A stretch of 54,507 nucleotides of DNA, from positions 1 through 54,507 of IMG/VR virus record IMGVR_UViG_3300045612_000538; one strand, given 5' to 3'. The stretch is from a virus. Below the pieces are notes generated by a model. That model worked only from the letters and a program-made list of their open reading frames with translations. It did no database searches and had not been told where the DNA came from. Of this stretch, positions 8,354-16,740 are shown in pieces. A program made the position numbers and the translations under genes. Within the stretch, counting starts at the first letter, position 1. Every line of letters starts with the position of its first letter.

Positions 8354-8683
8354 TTATTCTATATCTCCAGGACCGCCCCGGACATTTTTCATGAAAAATT
8401 TATTAAGTAATGTAGCAAGAGAATCTGCTTCTTGTTGATTGTGAGCAAATATAAAATTAACGGGCTCGCCATCCATTGTGTAACCTAAGATTATAAAAGA
8501 ATTTAAAAATTCTTGAACTGTATTAACTAACGCTTCGGTGTTTTTCCGGGCAGAGTTGTCTTCTTTTAGCTGATTTTGAATAAAAGCAGCAAAGGCTTTT
8601 CTAGCTAAATCTTTAGTTTCGCTATTATTTGGGTCAAAGTCGTTATTATCCTTTGACTCGTTCTGGTTTGCCTTCTTCATCAT
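8354..8683 (-). CDS. Hypothetical protein
   Basis: 109 residues, not recognised. The N-terminal 25 residues are Asn/Asp-rich and disordered; the rest appears helical with one hydrophobic strand pair (SFIILGYTMDGEPVNFIFAH). It overlaps the preceding gene by 38 bases. It sits downstream of the clamp on the same strand. Confidence 0.55.
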   Translation of the reverse strand: MMKKANQNESKDNNDFDPNNSETKDLARKAFAAFIQNQLKEDNSARKNTEALVNTVQEFLNSFIILGYTMDGEPVNFIFAHNQQEADSLATLLNKFFMKNVRGGPGDIE

Positions 8684-9032
8684 TATTATTTATTCTCTTT
8701 GATACAAATCTACAGCGACCAGGATAATCCTTGTTACATGACGCACCGTATTTTAACAAATAATCAACTACGGTTTCAATGCTTTCTGTTTTAAGTGTTA
8801 AATTTCTAGGAAATCTATTACCACCATCATTAAATTCAAAGCAAGTAGCGTTATTGTCGCTGCCATCGTTAAAGCATGTGATATAAACAGACACCTCACT
8901 TGGGTTTACAAGAACAGTCCATCTTCTAGGATCAGCTTTATTGTAAATAGAAAAAACTTTAAGAACAATAAAGCCGTTATCTTTAAGACGCTTTATAAAG
9001 TAACCCGGTGTTCTAATTTTATTTTTGCTCAT
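8646..9032 (-). CDS. Conserved T4-like hypothetical next to clamp
   Basis: 128 residues. The pattern PGYFIKRLKDNGF, DPRRWTVLVNP and FEFNDGGNRFPRNLTLKTES looks like a protein I associate with marine T4-like phages, without known function. It looks like a compact alpha/beta fold with no catalytic motif. It abuts the sliding clamp gene, so a replication accessory role is possible by context only. The C-terminus is charged. Confidence 0.6.
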   Translation of the reverse strand: MSKNKIRTPGYFIKRLKDNGFIVLKVFSIYNKADPRRWTVLVNPSEVSVYITCFNDGSDNNATCFEFNDGGNRFPRNLTLKTESIETVVDYLLKYGASCNKDYPGRCRFVSKRINNNDEEGKPERVKG

Positions 9033-9767
9033 TTAATTTGCCAGGGCAGATATTACAATTTTATGAGTAGCAAAATTATCAGATATTTCAAGTAAGACTA
9101 TACTCATTTTAGAGTGAATTTTAACATTAAAGGTCTTAGCCCTTATGGAAGAGATTATTCTAAAAATTTCAAAATTCAAGGGCATACTATTTATTACTGG
9201 TGAACCTACATAATCTTCCGTGAGTTTTAAATCAAAAGAGTCAATATTTGGCTTACTTTTATCTGTTAATTCACCGAATACACTATTATTTTTAAAAGTT
9301 AGATAAAGCTTACTAGAATCTATGTTAATAGAACTGGCCTTAATTAAATTAATCAATATAGGTTGAGATATAGAAAAACTACCATCAAATTTTAAATCAT
9401 TTAATTTATCTATGTTTAATTTAGGTGTTGAAATAATACCGTCATCAAACAAATGATATTTAAAACGAATATCGTCAGAGCTATAACTTATATTATTTGT
9501 ATTAATTGTAATCTCAAAATCTTTAGATCCGATACATGAAAATAATCTATGTAATTTTTTTAAATCGGGAATATTTAGAGTATGGCTACCTTTAATTTTA
9601 TCATCAGAATAAAGAGAATGTACAATTACAGTACTATCACTAGTAGAAAGCAAGGAAGATATATTTTTATCTGCTACAGTTAGAACGGCATTCTCAGAAA
9701 CTTTACTAATAAAACCTAAGAAGCTGTCTAAAAAACAATCTTTATTAGAAATCGTAACCGTCATCAA
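9033..9767 (-). CDS. 45: Sliding clamp gp45-like
   Basis: Trimeric ring that tethers gp43 polymerase to DNA and also activates late transcription by contacting gp55. 244 residues against 228 in T4. The sequence shows the alternating strand pattern of the clamp fold, with a KYHLFDDGIIS segment at about residue 105 matching the domain linker region, and repeated domain halves. Identity is low, so the call rests on pattern, length and replication context (next to gp32). Start ATG ATG at 9767; it directly follows the 127-residue gene upstream. Confidence 0.75.
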   Translation of the reverse strand: MMTVTISNKDCFLDSFLGFISKVSENAVLTVADKNISSLLSTSDSTVIVHSLYSDDKIKGSHTLNIPDLKKLHRLFSCIGSKDFEITINTNNISYSSDDIRFKYHLFDDGIISTPKLNIDKLNDLKFDGSFSISQPILINLIKASSINIDSSKLYLTFKNNSVFGELTDKSKPNIDSFDLKLTEDYVGSPVINSMPLNFEIFRIISSIRAKTFNVKIHSKMSIVLLEISDNFATHKIVISALAN

Positions 9768-10151
9768 TTAATTAGGCTCTTTTTTAAGATAAAAAAGGGC
9801 GTCTTTTAAAAGTTGTTCAATTTTTTCCAACGTCGCGGCTATTTTATATAAACTATCAACTATTTTACCAGAATCATCAGAACCAACTCTAGGAGCTACC
9901 ATAATTTGAGGTTGAGTTCGTATATTTGGTGCAGACGCACCAACAGAATTATGCTGAGGTATTCCTCGACTTTGACCTTGAGGCAAATTACGAATAATTT
10001 CTTCCGCTTTTAAATTGAGTCCCTGAAGAGTGGGGTTTTTATTAACAATGTGGCTATCTAATTGTTTTAAATCGCCTAAATTTTGCCCCATAAACTGAAG
10101 CGTAGCCAAACGTATCTCTTCTGGTGTAGATTCTCTAAAAGCGTCGCTCAT
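9768..10151 (-). CDS. Hypothetical protein between gp32 and gp45
   Basis: 127 residues, not recognised. The N-terminus (RESTPEEIRLATLQFMGQNL) and C-terminus (SLYKIAATLEKIEQLLKDAL) are helical, the latter a likely coiled-coil. The middle is Pro/Gln-rich linker. Its ATG shares a base with the gp32 stop, so it should be co-translated with SSB. A bridging role between replisome parts is conceivable but unsupported. Confidence 0.65.
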   Translation of the reverse strand: MSDAFRESTPEEIRLATLQFMGQNLGDLKQLDSHIVNKNPTLQGLNLKAEEIIRNLPQGQSRGIPQHNSVGASAPNIRTQPQIMVAPRVGSDDSGKIVDSLYKIAATLEKIEQLLKDALFYLKKEPN

Positions 10152-11023
10152 TACTCATCGAGTTCTTTAAGAAGATTATTAATAGAATCATCTGTCAAGT
10201 CATCTTCTTGCTGCTTTTTAGAAGCCTTGGGTTCTGGTGCAGAAGACCTTTTAACAGATTTGACTTCTGTAACAATTTGAGGAACCTCAACGGCAGCAGT
10301 TACTTCTTCTATCGCATCTTCTTTACAATAGTAATGTTGGTTAAATAAAGTCTTAAGCTCGTCGTATGTTTTAGCACTCACGTAAGACTCTAAATCAAAT
10401 ACTCCTTTATAAATTTTATCATAATCAGCTTCATCCAGTCCTTCAATTTCCTTAGGAGATTGAAACTTAGAAGAAACATAAGTAGGATAGTCTCCTTGCT
10501 TTTCTACTTTAATTTTTAAGCTGCAACCTTTAGAAGACAAGTCAAAAATGCGCGGGCCAAATTCTTCTGCATCTTCTCCCTCTATAGCATCCATGATAAT
10601 TTTATGGAGTTGTTTACCAAACCGAATTAACTTAGTTTTACCGTTGTTATCAGAGTTAACAGGGTCGTTAATAACATAAGTATTAACTAACCAGTTTTCT
10701 CTTCTCAAAATAACGGACATCTTTTTCTTTTCCTCATCACTACCATTGCGCAAAACACGGTAGCGCTCTTCACCAATCGGATCACGTTGACCCCAGGTAG
10801 AAGGGCTTACAAATGTTACTAACTGGCCGGTGCTATAGCTATTCCATCCATAAGAATAATAGTGAAAAAACGTCTTTGAGGGGTCCTTTATATTAGGCAA
10901 TAAACGAACTGTGTATATATTGCCCACCTCTGTCCTTAGGAAGTCTCTAGTACGAGAAGCTGTTGTTTCTTTAGTTAAAGCAGACTTAATGCTTTCAAAC
11001 ATTGAATTGGTAAATGTACTCAT
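10151..11023 (-). CDS. 32: ssDNA-binding protein gp32
   Basis: Coats single-stranded DNA in replication and recombination. 290 residues against 301 in T4. The basic N-terminus is followed by an OB-fold core with aromatic and basic residues (FFHYYSYGWNSYSTG near residue 52, LRRENWLVNTYV). The C-terminus is acidic (DDLTDDSINNLLKELDE), the usual protein-interaction tail. Only two cysteines are visible (KGCSL, YYCKE), so the T4 His-Cys3 zinc site is not conserved. A TATAAAAT box lies about seven bases before the ATG. Confidence 0.9.
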   Translation of the reverse strand: MSTFTNSMFESIKSALTKETTASRTRDFLRTEVGNIYTVRLLPNIKDPSKTFFHYYSYGWNSYSTGQLVTFVSPSTWGQRDPIGEERYRVLRNGSDEEKKKMSVILRRENWLVNTYVINDPVNSDNNGKTKLIRFGKQLHKIIMDAIEGEDAEEFGPRIFDLSSKGCSLKIKVEKQGDYPTYVSSKFQSPKEIEGLDEADYDKIYKGVFDLESYVSAKTYDELKTLFNQHYYCKEDAIEEVTAAVEVPQIVTEVKSVKRSSAPEPKASKKQQEDDLTDDSINNLLKELDE

Positions 11024-11053
11024 ATTAAAATTTTATAATGAGCAACACCTAAT

Positions 11054-11704
11054 TCAAGCGTTATTTTTAATTTTTTTATAGGCATAAGAACAGAGTAATT
11101 TGGCTTTTCTCGAGACAATATATTTTGTTCTAAAAATTTCTATTTTTGAATAAAAATCTTTACCTAGCATAAACTCTAAAACCTCGGGCCCCACCAATCT
11201 TATGTTGCGAATTGTGTCTTTGAATTCTAATAAAGAATAAAAATTGATTTTATGCTCTTGTAAATGAAGTAAAAAAGAAAACATGTTGTTTGTTCTATGG
11301 TTTACATAGCTGTCTACATTAATATTTTGCTCGCTGCAAAACTGTTTAATAAACTTAAATGATTTTAAAATATTTTTAAGTTGTTGTTTTTCGTCTGGAT
11401 CCAAGAGCTCGTTTTTCTTCAAAAGTGTAGTATAGGCGTTAATCGCTTTAAGACTGATATAATAATCCAATCCAAAATAATTTTCATCTTGGTAAAGTTC
11501 ATAAGGTGCTTTAAAAAAGCTTTGAACGTCAATGTGTTTAAAACGATTGAAAAAATTTGACAGTTTTTTTAAATAAACATATTCTTTTTTATCTAATAAC
11601 TCCGCAAAATTTTTTCTATTTTTGTAAGGTTTGCCGTTACGAGAGACCCTTAAAAAAGTATTGTAAATATACTTTTCAAAATCAGAAAATTCTAGTACCG
11701 CCAT
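11054..11704 (-). CDS. Unknown at the gp59 position, upstream of gp32
   Basis: 216 residues, helical, Lys/Phe/Tyr-rich. In T4 the helicase loader gp59 (217 residues) lies directly upstream of gp32, exactly this position and length. The segment KKEYVYLKKLSNFF at about residue 38 vaguely resembles the gp59 KRRDKYFFQKLSEKY region. The rest (FFKAPYELYQDENYFGLDYY) I cannot match. It is therefore a candidate gp59 analogue by synteny, not by proven homology. It overlaps the bS21-like gene by 13 bases. Confidence 0.6.
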   Translation of the reverse strand: MAVLEFSDFEKYIYNTFLRVSRNGKPYKNRKNFAELLDKKEYVYLKKLSNFFNRFKHIDVQSFFKAPYELYQDENYFGLDYYISLKAINAYTTLLKKNELLDPDEKQQLKNILKSFKFIKQFCSEQNINVDSYVNHRTNNMFSFLLHLQEHKINFYSLLEFKDTIRNIRLVGPEVLEFMLGKDFYSKIEIFRTKYIVSRKAKLLCSYAYKKIKNNA

Positions 11705-11895
11705 TTGTAACGAGCGAATTCTTTTTTGACACGCTTTTTAACACTTGGCTTGTATCCATATTTAAAAAACCGAATTGTTTCTAATACTAAAGACTTTTGA
11801 ACCTCACGAGCAAACTTGTTGTATTTTCTTGCAAAATAATCCTTATCTAGGGATTTCTTTCTATCTAGCGTTATTTCTGCGTTTACGTTAATCAT
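11692..11895 (-). CDS. Ribosomal protein bS21 homologue
   Basis: 67 residues. Residues 25-66 (KYNKFAREVQKSLVLETIRF, then YGYKPSVKKRVKKEFARYKW) follow the bS21 pattern: FKREVEK-x-x-x-L-x-E, aromatic/basic, then KPSVKRKRK and a basic tail. bS21 sits at the platform of the 30S subunit beside the anti-Shine-Dalgarno end of 16S rRNA. Length matches cellular bS21 (about 65-71). Viral bS21 genes are known from marine and freshwater phages. It starts with a 4-base overlap after the 93-residue gene and sits in the gp32 operon. Confidence 0.75.
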   Translation of the reverse strand: MINVNAEITLDRKKSLDKDYFARKYNKFAREVQKSLVLETIRFFKYGYKPSVKKRVKKEFARYKWRY

Positions 11896-12173
11896 AGTAG
11901 TGCTTTTTTGTTTGCGTTAAGATATTTCATTATATATTTACTCTTATATAATCCAGTATCAAATTGTAAAAAGCTTTTTACGGCAAGATAATCATTTTCA
12001 AAATCACAATATTCTTTAAACAAAATTCTTACGTTTGAATTCTGTAAAAGAAGTAAAAATATGTTTGCTAGATTCATTTTTTTAGTTTGTAGTAAACTTA
12101 TTAAAGTACAAAAAGAGTAAAACAAATGATTAAACTCATATGCTGTGATTGAATAGGAGGGGTCTACTTTCAT
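11892..12173 (-). CDS. Hypothetical protein
   Basis: 93 residues, not recognised. It is helical, Phe/Leu/Tyr-rich, and has a hydrophobic middle (NLANIFLLLLQNSNVRILF) that is more likely a buried helix than a membrane span. It is coupled by 4-base overlaps to the DHH gene upstream and the bS21 gene downstream. Confidence 0.6.
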   Translation of the reverse strand: MKVDPSYSITAYEFNHLFYSFCTLISLLQTKKMNLANIFLLLLQNSNVRILFKEYCDFENDYLAVKSFLQFDTGLYKSKYIMKYLNANKKALL

Positions 12174-13084
12174 TTACAGGCCTCCAGCTTTTTACTAAAA
12201 GTTAAAAATTCTTCATTGATAAATCCACCGCCTATATTTTTAGTTCCACCGCCTTTGAAATTCGTTTTTGTAAAGTTACCAATATGAAGATTATCGTTTT
12301 TGTTTTTATCTTTTCTTAAGCTTATATATTTTGTATTTAAATTTACTACAATAGCTATATCGCCATTGTGTTTTTCTAAAATATAGTGGGCAACTTCACT
12401 GGGAGCCGTATTCGTAAATGTACTAACTACTTTGTAGTTTAAATTTTTATATTCAGTATTTGTTTTGAATACTGTTAAACCTTCTAATACTTTATTTAAA
12501 TTTTCTTTGTAAAACTTAATTAAATTTTTATGCTGCTGGGTAAACACTGTAAAGCCATTTTTAAAATCATTGTAAAATTTTTCTATTCTATCACCCTGAT
12601 AGCTCCAAAATAAAAAATTAAGATCTTTTGACAGGGGATGTTTTAAATTGTAGCTGTCGTAGTCGTTAACAAGAGATATTAAAAGTTTTTGTTGTTCGGT
12701 AAGAATGTCTCCGTATTTATCTTTTAATCTTTTATAAAGCATTAAAGCACAGCTTGAGCTATTTTCGGTTATAATTTTAGCATTTTTAAATTTTTTTATA
12801 TCATCAGGGTCATCTTCACCGTGGTTAATGTATGTTAAATTAGGAAGATCGGCAATATCTTCATTTTTATTTAAAATAGATAAATCAAAAATATAAATTT
12901 TTTTAAAACTTTCCGCTTTATTATTTTTTAAAAAATTTTCAAAATCTTTTCTAAATGTTTTTTCCGTACAAGATTTATATGGGCATATAAGCTTTGTATA
13001 CCATCTAAATACAGAGTAGCAGCATGCACCGTCGAGATCTGCATCTGTAAAAATAAAGATATTGTCAATAGGCTTTTCTGCCAT
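12170..13084 (-). CDS. Divergent DHH-family phosphoesterase
   Basis: 304 residues. Motif I reads FTDADLDGACCY at residue 12, the Asp-rich metal site of DHH/RecJ/NrnA enzymes. The position of the DHH signature reads INHGEDDPDD (about residue 86). A C-terminal GGGTKNIGGGF matches the DHHA1 GGGH-x-x-A-x-G loop with the His replaced. Such enzymes are 5'-3' exonucleases or nanoRNases that recycle short oligonucleotides. Placement upstream of gp32 and downstream of gp41 fits replication or repair. The altered motifs leave the activity uncertain. Confidence 0.65.
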   Translation of the reverse strand: MAEKPIDNIFIFTDADLDGACCYSVFRWYTKLICPYKSCTEKTFRKDFENFLKNNKAESFKKIYIFDLSILNKNEDIADLPNLTYINHGEDDPDDIKKFKNAKIITENSSSCALMLYKRLKDKYGDILTEQQKLLISLVNDYDSYNLKHPLSKDLNFLFWSYQGDRIEKFYNDFKNGFTVFTQQHKNLIKFYKENLNKVLEGLTVFKTNTEYKNLNYKVVSTFTNTAPSEVAHYILEKHNGDIAIVVNLNTKYISLRKDKNKNDNLHIGNFTKTNFKGGGTKNIGGGFINEEFLTFSKKLEACK

Positions 13085-13119
13085 AAATTTATTTAGTTTT
13101 TAACTTATAAAAATCAATT

Positions 13120-14445
13120 CTAATTATTTGAAAGTGAAGCAAGTGTATTGATAGTTGATGCACTTGCTTCCGTATCATTAACATGTTCATCTTCTGAAAT
13201 AGTTAAAGTACTGTAATCTATACGCATAATACAATGACCGAAATTTGCTCCAAATCTATTCTTCATTATGCCGAGTTTTATAACACCTAGCTCTCTGTCT
13301 GTATCTTCTTGCCAAATACTCATTATAACATCAGCTGTAGCTGCTAGACCCATGCTTTCGGAAATTGTATTAAGACCGGGATCTGTAGTATTATAACCTT
13401 CACGGTTTAATTGAGTGGCGCTAACTATAGGGCAATTAAAGACGTAGCTTAATGCTCTTAGTTGCTCTGTACAGTATTTTATACGTTCATAGGTATTGTT
13501 ACCGAGCGTAGTATGTAAAAGATTAATGTAATCGAGTATAATTGCATCAATTTTCAATCCTTTGCTTGTAAGTTTTTTAATAAATGCTTTAAGATGATTT
13601 GTGGTAACTGTAGATGGTGGAAACTCTTTTATAAGAATTTTTGCGCCTGGTTTTTCTACTGTATAGCCTTCAATAGTATTTTTTAAAGTTATACATTCTG
13701 GTTTTAAGTGATTGAAGGGTATTTTAGTAATATTTGTAAAGAGACGTTTTGCATATACCATTTCAGGCATTTCAAGAGTTATGAGTAATACTGTTTTATT
13801 TTGACTTGCAATATTCACCGCAGCGTTACCAAGAAAAATACTTTTACCGATATTTGTTTCACCTGCAAATACATAGATCGATCTGCCAGATTCTAAAAAA
13901 CCTCCACCGAGCCTGTCATCAAGCCATTTCCATTTACTAGAAATATAATTGTCCTCCTTATTAAGATCATCAATAACCTTATCAACATCAGGAAAGAGAT
14001 CTAATCCGGTATCTGTTGCAAGGCTTATATTACATGCTTTTTCAAACTTACTTAGAACGGCTGATGTATCCACACTGTTTTTTCCAATATCATCCACCAC
14101 ATCCATCATTGTATGATAAACTGCTTTTTCTTTTAAAAATGTTTCGGTGTTACTGTATAGTTCATCAACATTAAATTTTTTGTCTAAATCTAAAAAACTA
14201 TTAGCAACGTTTTTAAAAGATTTTTTTAAATTATCGGTATCTAGATAAGTTTTTATTTCTGTTAATGTCGGTTTTGTTCCGCGCTTCGTATAAAAATCTT
14301 TTATAATAGAATAGATGTTTTTATTATCTGTATTTTTAAGGTACTTTAAATTAATATAATCAATAACAGAAGAAAGATATAATTCATCCGTTAAGCATTT
14401 ATAAACAATAACCGTTTCAAAAAAATCTAGGTCTAGTTTTGCCAT
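13120..14445 (-). CDS. 41: Replicative helicase gp41-like (DnaB family)
   Basis: Hexameric 5'-3' helicase that drives the fork with gp61 primase. From the ATG at 14445 it has 441 residues, against 475 in T4. Walker A is GETNIGKS with lysine near residue 201; Walker B-like hydrophobic strand AIILDYINLL and the DnaB-type ATQLNREG segment follow. A TTG at 14466 would add seven residues and overlap the upstream stop; ATG is preferred. The N-terminal half is the helical domain. The C-terminus is Ser/Thr-rich. Confidence 0.93.
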   Translation of the reverse strand: MAKLDLDFFETVIVYKCLTDELYLSSVIDYINLKYLKNTDNKNIYSIIKDFYTKRGTKPTLTEIKTYLDTDNLKKSFKNVANSFLDLDKKFNVDELYSNTETFLKEKAVYHTMMDVVDDIGKNSVDTSAVLSKFEKACNISLATDTGLDLFPDVDKVIDDLNKEDNYISSKWKWLDDRLGGGFLESGRSIYVFAGETNIGKSIFLGNAAVNIASQNKTVLLITLEMPEMVYAKRLFTNITKIPFNHLKPECITLKNTIEGYTVEKPGAKILIKEFPPSTVTTNHLKAFIKKLTSKGLKIDAIILDYINLLHTTLGNNTYERIKYCTEQLRALSYVFNCPIVSATQLNREGYNTTDPGLNTISESMGLAATADVIMSIWQEDTDRELGVIKLGIMKNRFGANFGHCIMRIDYSTLTISEDEHVNDTEASASTINTLASLSNN

Positions 14446-14462
14446 GTTACGTAAATAGTTAT

Positions 14463-15149
14463 TCAAGAGTATTCTTGAATAAACTTTTCCTGGCTCTGCA
14501 AAAATGAACTGTCGCCCGGATTTAAAAGACCGGGTGAACTATGTACCGCCCAAATAGGTGTTACACCGAGTTTTAATTTTTTGTTATTTGCATCTATGCT
14601 ACTTGCTATATCATAATGATGAAATTTATAGTTTTCGTTGAATTTCCAGTTTGTTTCAATAACTCGCTTACAATTTATACTTAAAAATAGGCCGTCTAAA
14701 ATAGTAACGCGAGCGGGAGTTGGTCCAAAGCATGTCATAAGAATTTGATTATCTTGATGCAGTAAAGATGCTGGGTGGGCAACTGCTCCTCTTAAATTCC
14801 CACTACCAAAACCACCGCACATTAGATGCCATAAAGCTGGTTTTGCAACAACTGGATTAATACCACCGGCGAGTCCAACGATATCGTAATCTTTGTGGGC
14901 TTGTATTAGTTTTTCACAAATGTTTGCATCATCAACTATCAAGTCATCATGTAAGAAAATAATATAATCAAATTCGTTTTTGTAATTTTTTAGAATTTGA
15001 TTATAGTTTTCGCTTAACCCTTTTTCATTATTAAAATCATAAAAAAGCTTAAATTTAAAAAGAGCTTTTTTAAAAATCTTATTTAAAGATTGATAGGTTA
15101 AAGTATCTTCAGCTTTTTTACGAGTACAAAAATAGAAAGCAAATTTCAT
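14463..15149 (-). CDS. GT-A glycosyltransferase, family 2-like
   Basis: 228 residues. The nucleotide-sugar-binding strand YIIFLHDDLIV near residue 80 gives an HDD (DxD-like) metal site; VGLAGGINPV and a later LDGLFLSINCKRV match the StrF-type glycosyltransferase domain. The donor and acceptor are unknown. It overlaps the glutamine amidotransferase upstream by 4 bases, so the two are probably co-expressed. It lies between a sugar-type operon and gp41. Confidence 0.7.
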   Translation of the reverse strand: MKFAFYFCTRKKAEDTLTYQSLNKIFKKALFKFKLFYDFNNEKGLSENYNQILKNYKNEFDYIIFLHDDLIVDDANICEKLIQAHKDYDIVGLAGGINPVVAKPALWHLMCGGFGSGNLRGAVAHPASLLHQDNQILMTCFGPTPARVTILDGLFLSINCKRVIETNWKFNENYKFHHYDIASSIDANNKKLKLGVTPIWAVHSSPGLLNPGDSSFLQSQEKFIQEYS

Positions 15150-15832
15150 GTATAGAAAGGCGAGTTTGATTTAAACTCACCGACTTCAGTAATACCTTCC
15201 GGTGTTAACAAATATAAAACACCTTCTTCAATAGCTTTAAAGCCTTTTTCAGATAATGAAGAAAAGCTATTATTTAAAAAATCTGCATAAAGAGTAGCAC
15301 CCGAGCGTGCAATATAAACGTTTTGAGATCTAGAGTTATATATCCAAAGACCGAAATTACCTTGTAGTAGCCCTAAAATAGATGAAATAAGGCTAGCTTC
15401 ATCTTTTTTAGGAAATTTTTTGCGCTGTAAATGTAGCAGAGCAGGTATAATGGAAGAGTCAACTTCGTTAAACAATTTTTTATTTTTAATATTTTTCTTT
15501 AATTCAAGATGGTTTGTTAGTACACCATTATGGGCAATAACCCAATCCTCTACATTAAAGGGATGTGATGTTTTATGATCATATTTTCTAATAGATGATG
15601 TCGGAGCTTGAGTATGACCGAGAAAATACTCAAAATCGTCTATTTTCCTTTTAAATTTTGAATATTTAATAACTAGATTTTTTGATAAGGTTATTTTACC
15701 TGGCGACCTGAGGGTTGCGTAAATATTTGCAGTAACAAAGATACCGCCAAACGCAAAAGTACCGCGTTTTTTGTTTTTATTGTAAAGACTTGTATATGTT
15801 TTAAAGTTTTTAGAACCAAAGATTCCACACAT
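15146..15832 (-). CDS. Stand-alone class II glutamine amidotransferase
   Basis: 228 residues starting MCGIFG, so Cys2 becomes the N-terminal nucleophile after Met removal. The other family landmarks are GHTQAPTSS (near residue 72), HPFNVEDWVIAHNGVLTN and VDSSII. It releases ammonia from glutamine, but there is no fused synthetase or sugar isomerase domain, so the acceptor enzyme must be separate. The coupled glycosyltransferase downstream suggests an amino-sugar or amidated glycan. The ATG is preceded by TTAAAATA five bases away, giving another possible leaderless start. Confidence 0.85.
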   Translation of the reverse strand: MCGIFGSKNFKTYTSLYNKNKKRGTFAFGGIFVTANIYATLRSPGKITLSKNLVIKYSKFKRKIDDFEYFLGHTQAPTSSIRKYDHKTSHPFNVEDWVIAHNGVLTNHLELKKNIKNKKLFNEVDSSIIPALLHLQRKKFPKKDEASLISSILGLLQGNFGLWIYNSRSQNVYIARSGATLYADFLNNSFSSLSEKGFKAIEEGVLYLLTPEGITEVGEFKSNSPFYT

Positions 15833-15852
15833 AAAATTATTTTAATTGAGAG

Positions 15853-15860
15853 AATAAATA
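15853..15860 (+). promoter_or_regulatory. Late promoter box
   Basis: AATAAATA, seven bases before the ATG at 15868. Expected transcript starts two bases before that ATG. Confidence 0.65.
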
Positions 15861-15867
15861 TTTCAAG

Positions 15868-16740
15868 ATGAATAGAGATATACATTTAATATATGAGAAT
15901 TATGTTAGATCTCGTAATCCAAACCTGTTAAATGAGTTGTCTCCAGTAGAAATGGAGGGCGGTATTGATGTAGGCCCTGTTGTAAACAAGACTTTGCCGG
16001 GGCAAGGAAAGCAATATGGCGCAGGGGCAATAAAGAAAGTAGCTGAAATACAGGGTAAATCAGAGAATGAAGTTGCTGAAGACATGGCTAAAACTATTAT
16101 AGCAAAAACTGGCGATAAAAAAGAAGTTAATGGCAAAATGGTGCATTATTTTTCTGGAGAACCGGATGCATTTATCAATAGCTTAGTACCAGAATTTAAA
16201 CAAAAATATGGTATAAGCCCTACTATGGCAAAATATACAATTAATTATATTTTAATATATATTCTTCATGCTAAAAAAACTTTGGGAGGGTTAGTCAAAC
16301 TAAATACTAAAAATATATCGAACCCTGAAACATTACCAGACCAGCCTGTTGTGGTCGATAAAAAATTTCCTACTGAAGAAGAAGGATACGAAAGCGGATT
16401 TATTTATTACAAAAATAATGAAGCTGTTCTAGAAGGAAAATTAAATGAAATTTTTAAGGGAATGAGCGATGAAATAGACGGCGATGATATGTCTACTTCT
16501 ATTAAGAAAAACATGATTATAGCTGGAGTAGATAGACGCCAGTTTTGGGATGTTGTTACAGGTTTATTAAAAAATAAGGCTTTTTTTGAAAGAAAAAAAG
16601 ATACTAGAATGCTTGATGATGTGGACGGGTTAGCTATCGGTCCAATACCTACATCTGATAGAGATATAGAGGATGCAATTAGGGAGCTACCTTCATATAA
16701 AGAAATGCTAAGACAGAAGTCAAGAGAAGCTATATATTAA
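15868..16740 (+). CDS. Virion-type protein with CTS-like N-terminus
   Basis: 290 residues, not recognised. The N-terminus MNRDIHLIYENYVRSR and following NLLNEL resemble a capsid-targeting segment with an LxE cleavage site near residue 23. The body is mixed charged, with one aromatic-rich helix (YTINYILIYILHAKK near residue 125). It is a lone plus-strand gene inside a long minus-strand block and has its own late box, consistent with late expression. It ends with an 11-base overlap against convergent queC. Confidence 0.75.
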   Translation: MNRDIHLIYENYVRSRNPNLLNELSPVEMEGGIDVGPVVNKTLPGQGKQYGAGAIKKVAEIQGKSENEVAEDMAKTIIAKTGDKKEVNGKMVHYFSGEPDAFINSLVPEFKQKYGISPTMAKYTINYILIYILHAKKTLGGLVKLNTKNISNPETLPDQPVVVDKKFPTEEEGYESGFIYYKNNEAVLEGKLNEIFKGMSDEIDGDDMSTSIKKNMIIAGVDRRQFWDVVTGLLKNKAFFERKKDTRMLDDVDGLAIGPIPTSDRDIEDAIRELPSYKEMLRQKSREAIY

